From NCBI GenBank assembly GCA_934096075.1, contig CAKOLN010000016.1, positions 1 to 20,657 of the forward strand: a DNA stretch of 20,657 nucleotides, in the 5' to 3' direction. The DNA is from an uncultured Bacilli bacterium (lineage in GTDB: Bacteria > Bacillota_I > Bacilli_A > RF39 > UBA660). The position numbers and the translations under genes are program-made. The first letter of the stretch is position 1; every line of letters starts with the position of its first letter. Under the pieces are notes generated by a model. It was not told the origin of the DNA, ran no database searches, and saw nothing but the letters and a program-made list of their open reading frames with translations. Below, piece by piece: positions 14,071 to 20,657 of the stretch.

Positions 14071-14530
14071 ATATTTAATAATATCTTTAGCTTTACTTAT
14101 CATAGATCAAATAAGTAAATATTTTGTAATGACTAATATAAAACTTAATAAGAGTATAGTGATTATACCCAATTTTTTTAAGTTAACTTACACTAATAAT
14201 CATGGAGCAGCTTTTAGTATTTTAGAAGGTAAACAAGTATTAATAATCATAATAAGTATTATAGTATTTATATATTTACTATGGGAATTATTTAAAGGTA
14301 AATCAGATAGTAAATTAATTAATATAAGTATTAGTTTAATACTTGGAGGATTACTTGGTAATTTAATTGATAGAATAATATTTAATCATGTAAGAGATTT
14401 CTTAGATTTTAGTTTTAGTAAATATAATTTTGCAATTTTTAATATAGGAGATATTGGAATAGTTGTAGGAGTGATTCTAATGCTTATAGGAATAGTTATG
14501 GAGGAAAGAAATGCAAATAGTAATAAATAG
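14057..14530 (+). CDS. lspA: Lipoprotein signal peptidase (signal peptidase II)
   Basis: A membrane aspartyl protease that removes signal peptides from prolipoproteins after lipid addition. It has 157 residues and four hydrophobic segments. Family motifs are TNNHGAAFSIL (about 46-56), GGLLGNLIDRI (97-107), HVRDFLDF with catalytic Asp114, and FNIGDIGI with catalytic Asp132. Gly replaces the usual Ala before Asp132. Start at 14057 because GAGGTG (14047-14052) precedes it; a frame-matching ATG at 14045 lies upstream of that site. It overlaps fic by 14 bases and rluD by 20 bases, so it is translationally coupled. The lspA-rluD pairing is common in Firmicutes. A likely substrate is the lipoprotein at 19989. 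Confidence 0.96.
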   Translation: MKKSKYLIISLALLIIDQISKYFVMTNIKLNKSIVIIPNFFKLTYTNNHGAAFSILEGKQVLIIIISIIVFIYLLWELFKGKSDSKLINISISLILGGLLGNLIDRIIFNHVRDFLDFSFSKYNFAIFNIGDIGIVVGVILMLIGIVMEERNANSNK

Positions 14531-15401
14531 TGATAATAAAGATATTAGATTAGATAATTATATGACTAGTATATTAGACACTACTAGAAGTAATATAACT
14601 AAGCATATAAAAGATGGTACTATTAAAGTAAATGATAAAGTGGTTAAATCAGGTTACATGTTAAAAGAAAAAGATATAATTACCTATAGTGAATGGAAAG
14701 AAACAACAGAAGTAGAAAAAGAAAATATACCACTAGATATATATTATGAAGATGAAGATGTATTAGTAGTTAATAAAAAAAGTGGAATGGTAGTGCATCC
14801 TGGAAGTGGTAATTATCATGGAACTTTAGTAAATGCTCTTACATATTATACAGATGAATTAAGTGATATTAATGGTACAGATAGACCAGGTATTGTTCAT
14901 AGAATAGATAAAGATACTTCAGGTTTATTACTCATTAGTAAAAACAATAAAGCTCATCAAATATTAAGTGATGATTTTAAGAATAAAAGAATTAAAAGAA
15001 AATATATTGCTTTAGTAAGTGGAGTAATAAATGAAAATACTGGAAAAATAAATGCACCAATTGGAAGAAGTTTAACTGATAGAAAGAAAATGTGTGTTAC
15101 AGATAAAAACAGTAAGTCTGCGATTACAAACTTTACTGTTTTAGAAAGATACAAGAATTCTACTTTAATAGAATGTATATTAGAAACTGGTAGAACTCAT
15201 CAAATAAGAGTACATATGTCTTATATAGGACATCCTGTTATAAATGACCCAGTGTATGGTAAAAAGATAAATGATTATGGTCAATTATTACACGCATATT
15301 ATTTAGGATTTAATCATCCAACTACTAAGAAATTTATGGAGTTTACTTGTCCTTTAGAAGATAAATTTAATGAAATGTTAGAATTATTTAAAAATTCATA
15401 A
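14511..15401 (+). CDS. rluD: RluD-family ribosomal RNA pseudouridine synthase
   Basis: This enzyme isomerises uridine to pseudouridine in large-subunit rRNA. It has 296 residues: an S4-like RNA-binding domain (about 12-58, IRLDNYMTSIL, GTIKVNDKVVKSGYML), then the catalytic domain with VVNKKSGMVVHPG (87-98), HRIDKDTSGLLLI (130-142; catalytic Asp133), and GRTHQIRVHM toward the end. The start has GGAGG about 7 bases before ATG 14511, inside lspA. Homologues downstream of lspA are called YlyB in Bacillus. The exact target uridine cannot be told from the sequence. The end overlaps the convergent tspO gene by 14 bases. Confidence 0.95.
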   Translation: MQIVINSDNKDIRLDNYMTSILDTTRSNITKHIKDGTIKVNDKVVKSGYMLKEKDIITYSEWKETTEVEKENIPLDIYYEDEDVLVVNKKSGMVVHPGSGNYHGTLVNALTYYTDELSDINGTDRPGIVHRIDKDTSGLLLISKNNKAHQILSDDFKNKRIKRKYIALVSGVINENTGKINAPIGRSLTDRKKMCVTDKNSKSAITNFTVLERYKNSTLIECILETGRTHQIRVHMSYIGHPVINDPVYGKKINDYGQLLHAYYLGFNHPTTKKFMEFTCPLEDKFNEMLELFKNS

Positions 15402-15843
15402 TATAAATAGATAAACTTAATATAAAAGCATAAACATTAAATACTATATATGGTATTAAATAATAACTTGCTTTTTTGTTAAGTTTTTTAGTTTCTATAA
15501 ATAAGAATATAGAACTAATTAATGTAATAGTAGTTAATATAAATCCAAAGAATGGACTTTTTAAATAAAAGAATCCATATATAAATAAACTATTAGCTAA
15601 AAAATTAGTAATAAGTACATAAAAATAATCCTTTTCTTTAAGTATATTTTTATTAATAGATATCTTATATATACTTATAGTAATTAATACATATAGAATT
15701 ATCCATATAATACTAATAAGTTTATTTGGTAAAACAAAACTAGGTAAATTTAAATAATTATAATAATCTAAATCTACTTTAAATATAATACCACTTAATA
15801 ACCAAGGAAATAATAATAAAATAAATCTTAATATTTTTTTCAT
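15388..15843 (-). CDS. tspO: TspO/MBR family membrane protein
   Basis: A 151-residue protein with five hydrophobic segments. Family features seen: LNLPSFVLPNKLISIIWIIL near residues 32-50 (TspO proteins have a conserved Pro-rich stretch, then Trp and Tyr), ITNFLANSLFIYGFFYLKSP in the middle, and YLIPYIVFNVYAFILSLS at the end, equivalent to the usual PYLxW...LN region. TspO proteins bind tetrapyrroles and lipids, but the physiological role varies. Several usual Trp residues are replaced by Phe or Ile, so it is a diverged member. Ribosome site AGAGGTGA precedes the start. It converges on rluD and is divergent from the rhomboid gene. Confidence 0.85.
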   Translation of the reverse strand: MKKILRFILLLFPWLLSGIIFKVDLDYYNYLNLPSFVLPNKLISIIWIILYVLITISIYKISINKNILKEKDYFYVLITNFLANSLFIYGFFYLKSPFFGFILTTITLISSIFLFIETKKLNKKASYYLIPYIVFNVYAFILSLSIYIMNF

Positions 15844-15908
15844 TTTGTCACCTCTTTACTAATTGTATGAAAAATAGTAAAATAATATTATTGAAAAGAG
15901 GAGATATT

Positions 15909-17042
15909 ATGCCAAGTTTAACTATAGGGAAAAAAGATGATATTGTTATGAAATTAATTCATTACTTTGTTACTGAAGAAAACTATAGACCTATAATTGT
16001 TAATGGAGTACAAAATGAAATCTGGCTTGAAAACTTAGAAAGTGATATACCGCTTATAAGAATAAATATTAATTATATACATAATGAAGAACAATATAAA
16101 TATGATATAAGAAAAGCAGATTCAATAAGAAAAACTATTAAAAAGAAAACATATAGTATGAAAATGAATATGTTAAATTTATTAGTAGATGTTAGAGATG
16201 AAGTACCTGATATAGAAAGTGATAAAAATATAAAAACTATTAAAATTAATAAGATTAATGATTTAAAAAAGAATAGTTTTATGAATGAATATTTTCCTAA
16301 TTTTAATACAAAAGTACAAACTAAGAAATCTAATATGACTGATATGTTTGAAATGACAGATGAACTTAATAATAAGACTGTAGAAGACGATAAAGCACTT
16401 GCTAAGGTGTTTAGAAATAGCGATATACCACTAATTACTATAAGTTTAATTGTTATTAATGTAATAGTGTATTTATTGAGTTTAATTGATTATAATGGTA
16501 TAGTTAACAATTTTGCTAATTATTATTTATATGTACAAAATGGAGAATATTATAGATTAATTACTAGTATGTTTGTACATGCTAATATATTACATTTATT
16601 AAGTAATATGTACGCACTTTATGTTGTAGGACCTATTATAGAAAAGTATTATGGTAAGGGTAAATATTTACTTATTTATTTAGGTAGTGGAATTATTGGA
16701 AGTTTATTTTCAGTTGTGTTAACTAATTATGCTAGTGTAGGCGCTAGTGGTGCTATATTTGGACTATTTGGTGCTTTATTATATTTTGGATATAAGTATC
16801 GTGCAACTTTAGATGGATTTTTAAGAAGTAGCATAATACCAACTTTATTAGTAAATCTTATATTAGGATTTATGATACCTGGAATTGATATATCAGCTCA
16901 TTTAGGAGGATTAATTGGAGGATTACTACTTAGTTACCAAGTAGGTGTAGTAAATAAAGAAAAAACCAAAGATAAAATCAATGGTTTAATAATTATAATG
17001 ATATTAGTTGCGTTTTTAATATTTATGTTAATAAAAAAATAA
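15909..17042 (+). CDS. gluP: Rhomboid intramembrane serine protease, GluP-like
   Basis: A 377-residue membrane protease. A soluble N-terminal region (about residues 1-172) precedes six or seven membrane segments. Rhomboid signatures are HANILHLLSNMYALY (224-238; Asn233 for the oxyanion site), GASGAIFGLFGALLYFG (278-294; catalytic Ser280) and AHLGGLIGGLL (330-340; catalytic His331). The layout resembles Bacillus GluP/YqgP, but the C-terminal TPR region of that protein is missing. Start 15909 is chosen because AGAGGAGAT lies just before it; an upstream in-frame ATG at 15867 lacks a site. A shared terminator follows the stop. Confidence 0.93.
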   Translation: MPSLTIGKKDDIVMKLIHYFVTEENYRPIIVNGVQNEIWLENLESDIPLIRININYIHNEEQYKYDIRKADSIRKTIKKKTYSMKMNMLNLLVDVRDEVPDIESDKNIKTIKINKINDLKKNSFMNEYFPNFNTKVQTKKSNMTDMFEMTDELNNKTVEDDKALAKVFRNSDIPLITISLIVINVIVYLLSLIDYNGIVNNFANYYLYVQNGEYYRLITSMFVHANILHLLSNMYALYVVGPIIEKYYGKGKYLLIYLGSGIIGSLFSVVLTNYASVGASGAIFGLFGALLYFGYKYRATLDGFLRSSIIPTLLVNLILGFMIPGIDISAHLGGLIGGLLLSYQVGVVNKEKTKDKINGLIIIMILVAFLIFMLIKK

Positions 17043-17061
17043 CCAGCATTGCTGGTTATTT
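17037..17061. terminator. Bidirectional terminator between rhomboid and lexA
   Basis: AAATAACCAGC (17037-17047) pairs with GCTGGTTATTT (17051-17061), 11 base pairs with a 3-base loop. A-rich and T-rich flanks serve both converging genes. Confidence 0.85.
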
Positions 17062-17069
17062 AATTTTAA

Positions 17070-17687
17070 CTAAAACTTTCTATAAAGCCCAATCGCAACA
17101 CCTAAAATATCAACTTTATCTAAAATAATAGGACTCATTGTCTCATTTTCAGGTTGCAATCTATAATGACCATTTTCTTTATAAAAAGTTTTAAGTGTTG
17201 TATACCCATTCTCGTCTAATGATACAACAATATCTCCGTTTTTAGCAGAAGAAGTTCTTTTAACCACAACAATATCTCCATCAAATATTCCGACATTCTT
17301 CATACTCATTCCTTCACATCTTAAAGTGAAAACTTCTTCCTTCTTAGGGATCATAAAACTTGGAATACTCATATACTCATCAGGATATTCAATTGCTTCA
17401 ATAGGGTTACCACAAGTTATTTTTCCAAGTAATGGAACACTAACAACATCCTCTTTAGTTTCTAAATATTCATTAGGTACTAAAACTTCTAAAGTACGAA
17501 ACTTGTTATCAGTTTGTTTTAAATATCCCTTATTCATTAAATGTCTCATGTGAACAAATACAGTAGCTGTACTACTTAAATTCATAAGTTCACATATCTC
17601 TCTTACACTTGGACTATATCCATGTTCAGCAATATATTTTTTAATTACAGTTAAAACTTCTTCTTGTTTTTTAGTTAATTTTTCCAT
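17070..17687 (-). CDS. lexA: LexA, SOS response repressor
   Basis: A 205-residue repressor that cleaves itself when stimulated by RecA. The N-terminal winged helix spans about residues 1-65 (GYSPSVREICELMNLSSTATV), followed by the peptidase domain: VPLLGKITCGNPIEA with the cleavage bond expected at Cys92-Gly93, GMSMKNVGIFDGD with catalytic Ser128, and TTLKTF with catalytic Lys166. Spacing between cleavage site, Ser and Lys agrees with the family. Cys replaces the usual Ala before the cut Gly. Ribosome site GAAGGAGAG precedes the ATG. It is divergent from a small membrane gene and then tkt, as in Bacillus and Staphylococcus, where the gene beside lexA is an SOS division inhibitor. Confidence 0.97.
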   Translation of the reverse strand: MEKLTKKQEEVLTVIKKYIAEHGYSPSVREICELMNLSSTATVFVHMRHLMNKGYLKQTDNKFRTLEVLVPNEYLETKEDVVSVPLLGKITCGNPIEAIEYPDEYMSIPSFMIPKKEEVFTLRCEGMSMKNVGIFDGDIVVVKRTSSAKNGDIVVSLDENGYTTLKTFYKENGHYRLQPENETMSPIILDKVDILGVAIGLYRKF

Positions 17688-17707
17688 CTTTCTCTCCTTC
17701 TATACAC

Positions 17708-17736
17708 ATCTTAACACAAAAACATAAATTTGTCAA
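17708..17736 (-). promoter_or_regulatory. lexA promoter
   Basis: On the minus strand: TTGACA (17731-17736), 17-base spacer, TAAGAT (17708-17713), about 20 bases before the start codon. Confidence 0.8.
17720..17733. promoter_or_regulatory. Candidate LexA operator 1
   Basis: AAACATAAATTTGT lies in the spacer and edge of the -35 element of the lexA promoter. It matches candidate operator 2 at 12 of 14 positions. The classical GAAC-N4-GTTC box is not seen in this gap. Confidence 0.45.
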
Positions 17737-17744
17737 ACAAATTT
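17726..17744. repeat. Palindrome over the lexA -35 element
   Basis: AAATTTGT-CAA-ACAAATTT, a perfect 8-3-8 inverted repeat that contains the minus-strand TTGACA. It could be an operator on its own; it overlaps candidate operator 1. Confidence 0.55.
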
Positions 17745-17755
17745 ACTAATTTTCG

Positions 17756-17784
17756 TTGACACAAACAAAAATATGTATTATCAT
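17756..17784 (+). promoter_or_regulatory. Promoter of the small membrane protein gene
   Basis: TTGACA (17756-17761), 17-base spacer, TATCAT (17779-17784); ribosome site GGAAGGG precedes ATG 17812. Confidence 0.8.
17763..17776. promoter_or_regulatory. Candidate LexA operator 2
   Basis: AAACAAAAATATGT fills the spacer of the plus-strand promoter and mirrors candidate operator 1 in the lexA promoter. Confidence 0.42.
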
Positions 17785-17811
17785 TAATGTACAAAGGAAG
17801 GGATGATTAAG

Positions 17812-17967
17812 ATGGAAAAAATTGAAAAATTATTTAATGATTATAAAGGATTAATATTATTTTATATTATAGTTGCTATACTAACATTTATGGTAACTAA
17901 AAAGATTGAAAAAATAAATATTGCTAATAGTGAACCAAAAACTGAGGTAAGAAGTTATTATGCTTAA
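17812..17967 (+). CDS. 51-residue membrane protein divergent from lexA, candidate SOS division inhibitor
   Basis: A short gene with a clear ribosome site (GGAAGGG) and a consensus promoter. The product starts MEKIEKLFNDYKG, has one membrane segment (about residues 13-28, LILFYIIVAILTFMVT), then a basic stretch and a polar tail ending RSYYA. An in-frame ATG at 17803 touches the ribosome site and is less likely. There is no LysM domain, so it is not a plain YneA homologue. Its place between lexA and tkt is that of Bacillus yneA and Staphylococcus sosA, single-pass proteins that delay division during DNA damage. Function is inferred from position, topology and promoter layout only. Confidence 0.75.
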   Translation: MEKIEKLFNDYKGLILFYIIVAILTFMVTKKIEKINIANSEPKTEVRSYYA

Positions 17968-17973
17968 TATTAA

Positions 17974-18002
17974 TTTACAAACATTAAAAGCCGTGATATA
18001 AT
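17974..18002 (+). promoter_or_regulatory. Transketolase promoter with extended -10
   Basis: TTTACA (17974-17979), 17-base spacer, TATAAT (17997-18002) preceded by TGA (TGN extended -10). It lies 25 bases before the tkt start. Confidence 0.75.
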
Positions 18003-18027
18003 TAACCTATGATAGAGTAGGTGAAAT

Positions 18028-19977
18028 ATGGATATAAAAGTTATTAATGGTATAAGAAATCTAGGAATAGATATGATAAAATCTTCTGGAAGTGGACATC
18101 CTGGAATAGTACTTTCGATGGCACCAACTTTTTATACTTTGTTTAGTAAACATTTAAATTTTAATAAAGAAGATGGTAATTGGGTAAATAGAGACAGATT
18201 TGTTTTAAGTGCTGGACATGGAAGCGCTTTATTATACAGTACGCTTTTCTATGCTGGATATCCTATAACTTTAGAAGATTTAAAAAAATGGAGAGTTAGA
18301 AAAGGCATTTTATCAGGGCATCCTGAGCTTAACAAAAAAATAGGAGTTGAACTAACTTCAGGATTACTAGGTGAAGGACTTGCTACCGCAGTTGGAATAG
18401 CTATGTCTGAAGAATACTTGAGAAATATTCTTAGTCGTGAACTAATAAATAATTATACATACGTCTTGGTAAGTGATGGGGATTTAATGGAAGGAGTAAG
18501 TTATGAGGCTGCTTCTTTAGCTGGCGAACTTAAATTAGGACACTTAATTGTATTATATGATTCAAATAAAATAAGTTTAGATGGAAGTACGAAAGAAGTG
18601 TTTACTGAAGATATACCAAAAAGATTTGAAGCAATGGGATGGCATGTTGAAACAGTTTTAAACGCTGAAGATTATATAAGTATAGATAAAGCTATAACAA
18701 AAAGCAAGACAGTTACTGACAAGCCTAGTCTAATAATTTTAAATAGTATTATAGGCATAGGAACTAGTATACAAGGAACTAATAAAGTGCATTCAGGCCC
18801 ATTGAGTGATGAAGACATGGAATTGGTAAAAGATAAAATGAATATGACTAAGGTTCCATTCCATATCTCAAAAGATGCAATCACTTACTTTAGAGATAAC
18901 ATTGATAACAGAATTAATGAAGTTTACAATAGTTGGGTTAGTAAATATAATTCAATATTATCTCATGATGAAGAAAAAAGAAAAATATTTGACTTTTTAG
19001 AAAATAATAAAAAAATAAATATAAAAAACTTACAAGTAAACTTTGATATAAATATGAAAGAGGATTTCAGGGAAACAAATTTTAATTTAATGAATGTAAT
19101 TTCTAAATTAAATCCATTATTTATTGGTGGAAGTGCAGATATAAGTAAATCAACTAAAGCATTTATAGAAGAAACAAAAGATTTTAATGTAGATAAAAGA
19201 GGAAGAAACATTAAGTTTGGAGTTAGAGAAAGACTAATGGCAGCTTGTTTAAATGGTATGGCTTTATCAGGATTAAGACCTTTTGGTAGTACATTCTTAG
19301 CATTTAGTGATTATATGAAACCATCAATAAGAATGTCGGCTATGATGAATTTACCAGTGACGTACATTTTTACACATGATTCAATAAAAATAGGACCCGA
19401 TGGTCCAACACATGAACCTGTTGAACAAATTGGAGCCTTAAGAAGCATTCCAAATATGTTTGTATTTAGACCTGGAGATGTAAACGAATTAGTTGCTAGT
19501 TGGGATTATATTACTAATAAAAAAGTACCAAGTTCACTTATAATTTGCAAAGAAGAAAAAGGAATAATTCAAGGAACGAGTATTGAAGGAGCTTTAAAAG
19601 GTGGATACATAGCAAAAAAAGAAGAAGGAAGACTTGCTGGTATTATAATAGCAACTGGAAGTGAATTAGAAACAGCAATCAGTCTTAGTGAAGAATTAGA
19701 CAGAATGGGGTTACACATAAGAGTTATATCTATGCCTTCTGTAGAAGTATTTAATTTACAGGACAAAGAATATAAAGATTCATTATTACAAATTGGTGCT
19801 AAAGTTATAGTATTAGAAGCAAGTAATGACCCAAAATGGAATGAATTCGTTTATAACAAGAAATATTTATTAAACATAAATGAATATGGTATAAGTGCTA
19901 CTAAAGAAGAAGTATTAGAACAATTAGATTATGACTTTAATTCTTTATTAGAAAGAGTAGAAAAATTATTAAAATAA
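18028..19977 (+). CDS. tkt: Transketolase
   Basis: A thiamine-diphosphate enzyme of the pentose phosphate pathway that moves two-carbon units between sugar phosphates. It has 649 residues, close to the family norm. Motifs: SSGSGHPG (19-26), DRFVLSAGHGSALLY (56-70), SGHPE (96-100), the diphosphate-binding SDGDLMEGVSYEAAS (149-163) with Asn180 as the expected metal ligand, and in the second half GPDGPTHEPVEQ and FRPGDVNE. The usual GPLGQG is GLLGEG here, and the central region is diverged, so it is an atypical but recognisable member. Ribosome site AGGTGAA precedes the ATG. The lipoprotein gene follows after 11 bases and is probably co-transcribed. Confidence 0.95.
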   Translation: MDIKVINGIRNLGIDMIKSSGSGHPGIVLSMAPTFYTLFSKHLNFNKEDGNWVNRDRFVLSAGHGSALLYSTLFYAGYPITLEDLKKWRVRKGILSGHPELNKKIGVELTSGLLGEGLATAVGIAMSEEYLRNILSRELINNYTYVLVSDGDLMEGVSYEAASLAGELKLGHLIVLYDSNKISLDGSTKEVFTEDIPKRFEAMGWHVETVLNAEDYISIDKAITKSKTVTDKPSLIILNSIIGIGTSIQGTNKVHSGPLSDEDMELVKDKMNMTKVPFHISKDAITYFRDNIDNRINEVYNSWVSKYNSILSHDEEKRKIFDFLENNKKINIKNLQVNFDINMKEDFRETNFNLMNVISKLNPLFIGGSADISKSTKAFIEETKDFNVDKRGRNIKFGVRERLMAACLNGMALSGLRPFGSTFLAFSDYMKPSIRMSAMMNLPVTYIFTHDSIKIGPDGPTHEPVEQIGALRSIPNMFVFRPGDVNELVASWDYITNKKVPSSLIICKEEKGIIQGTSIEGALKGGYIAKKEEGRLAGIIIATGSELETAISLSEELDRMGLHIRVISMPSVEVFNLQDKEYKDSLLQIGAKVIVLEASNDPKWNEFVYNKKYLLNINEYGISATKEEVLEQLDYDFNSLLERVEKLLK

Positions 19978-19988
19978 AGGAGAAAAAA

Positions 19989-20531
19989 ATGAAAAAAATT
20001 ATAATTATTGCTTTAACAACACTATTGTTAATTGGATGTTCTAAAAACAATAACGAAAATGAAACAAAATTATTTAATTCCTTAGAAAGAGCTTATGTAA
20101 GTGTGTATGCAACAGATGGAGTAGGTTTAGCAGTATATGGTGATGAAAAGACAGAATTAAATGGAAAAAACTGGTATTTAGTTGCAACATCAAAATATAA
20201 TAGCATGAGCAAATTATCTGAACTTGTTGAAAGCGTATATAATGAAGATTTAGCACAAAGTATTGAAAAAAATATGACAGAAAAATATAAAGAAATAGAT
20301 GGAAAATTATATACAACATCTATGAGTGGTTGCCTATTAAAATATCAACTAACTGATAGTTTACAAGAAGAAATTAAAAAGGATATTAAGGATATCAAAT
20401 ATAGAGGTAAAAAAGTTACCTTTAAAATAAATAACAAAAAGTTTACAGGTAAATTAGATGGAGATTACTACAAATTTGATGAAAAAATATTTGGCTGTGA
20501 AATTGAACTTGAAAGCCAAGAAAATAAATGA
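19989..20531 (+). CDS. Small secreted lipoprotein, function unknown
   Basis: A 180-residue protein with a lipoprotein signal peptide: KK, hydrophobic stretch IIIIALTTLLLIG, lipobox LIGC with Cys18 as the lipidated residue, then a polar Asn/Glu linker. The mature part mixes helix-like and beta-like segments and has two further cysteines (SMSGCLLKY and KIFGCEIEL), possibly a disulfide. No family recognised. Ribosome site AAAGGAG lies just before the ATG, overlapping the end of tkt. It would be processed by LspA, encoded at 14057. Confidence 0.88.
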   Translation: MKKIIIIALTTLLLIGCSKNNNENETKLFNSLERAYVSVYATDGVGLAVYGDEKTELNGKNWYLVATSKYNSMSKLSELVESVYNEDLAQSIEKNMTEKYKEIDGKLYTTSMSGCLLKYQLTDSLQEEIKKDIKDIKYRGKKVTFKINNKKFTGKLDGDYYKFDEKIFGCEIELESQENK

Positions 20532-20564
20532 TAAAATAAAAATGTAAAAAATAAAGGAGCAAAC

Positions 20565-20656
20565 AAAACTATGAAAGAACTAATTCTCTTTGAATTAAGT
20601 ACCAAACTTGGTACGAATTTCGGGGGGGGTTATTACTAACTAACTCTCATAGTTTT
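20565..20656. repeat. Terminal inverted repeat around the last small ORF
   Basis: AAAACTATGA (20565-20574) and TCATAGTTTT (20647-20656) are exact reverse complements 72 bases apart, with weaker similarity continuing inward. A second palindrome, GTACCAA-AC-TTGGTAC, lies at 20599-20614. Confidence 0.6.
20571..20639 (+). CDS. 22-codon ORF containing a run of eight G
   Basis: A strong ribosome site AAAGGAG (20553-20559) lies 11 bases before ATG. The ORF encodes a peptide starting MKELILFELS and ending NFGGGYY, then TAA. It is 39 bases downstream of the lipoprotein gene with no terminator between. The G run at 20622-20629 encodes the Gly-Gly-Gly. One more G would keep the frame open to the end of the window; one fewer would give a slightly different short tail. 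It could be a real small peptide, the first part of a phase-variable gene, or a sequencing or assembly artefact near a contig end. I do not recognise the peptide. Confidence 0.4.
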   Translation: MKELILFELSTKLGTNFGGGYY

Positions 20657-20657
20657 T

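Noticed and set aside
17326..17553. 75-codon open frame on the plus strand inside lexA
   Set aside because: Antisense to a clear LexA with intact catalytic residues; no ribosome site or promoter.
1..20657. Recoded genetic code with TGA as Trp, suggested by the AT-rich, Mollicutes-like composition
   Set aside because: Trp is encoded by tgg throughout, and the Xre gene at 1123 ends properly in TGA just after its natural domain end.
1..20657. tRNA, rRNA, insertion sequence or a diversity-generating reverse transcriptase
   Set aside because: None seen on either strand; no reverse-transcriptase motif or transposase is encoded in the window.

Overview
The window is AT-rich DNA from a low-GC Firmicute that carries endospore sigma factors. 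The standard bacterial code fits: tgg encodes Trp, and TGA ends the small regulator at 1123-1341. Two backbone blocks follow the gene order known from Bacillus. One is spoIIGA-sigE...sigG-ylmC...lspA-rluD. The other is lexA, a small membrane gene, and tkt. Sequence alone does not give the species; an uncultured gut Bacilli/Erysipelotrichia-like lineage would fit.

Layout. (1) 3-1341: the 3' part of a large surface-type protein (paralogue 1) and a small Xre regulator. (2) 1397-2164: an unrecognised gene with its own promoter and terminator. (3) 2216-3693: spoIIGA and sigE, then a convergent Xre regulator. (4) 4061-11821: three more large paralogues (2 to 4), membrane-anchored and modular, in two transcription units with matching sigma-A-type promoters. 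They lie between sigE and sigG, which are neighbours in Bacillus. (5) 11871-12910: sigG and a YlmC/YmxH gene. (6) 12988-15401: a Fic-domain/winged-helix gene overlapping lspA, which overlaps rluD. (7) tspO (minus strand) and a rhomboid protease. (8) 17070-20639: lexA, a divergent 51-residue membrane protein, transketolase, a lipoprotein, and a 22-codon ORF containing a run of eight G.

How it works together. SpoIIGA should activate pro-sigma-E in the mother cell, and sigma-G acts later in the forespore. The sigG start is covered by a 10-bp RNA hairpin, and a forespore-type promoter lies between the hairpin arms. Long read-through RNA from the inserted surface genes should therefore be poorly translated, while short forespore RNA is free. 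The lexA block looks like an SOS regulator facing a small membrane protein in the position of YneA/SosA division inhibitors.

The most unusual content is the four-paralogue surface family. Its C-terminal domains contain hypervariable cassettes. In paralogues 1 and 2 these cassettes are GC-enriched, and in paralogue 1 strongly A-depleted with mostly pyrimidine-ending codons, which recalls targets of diversity-generating retroelements. No reverse transcriptase or template repeat is visible here. A second notable item is a perfect 9-3-9 palindrome found both upstream of the Fic gene and inside it.
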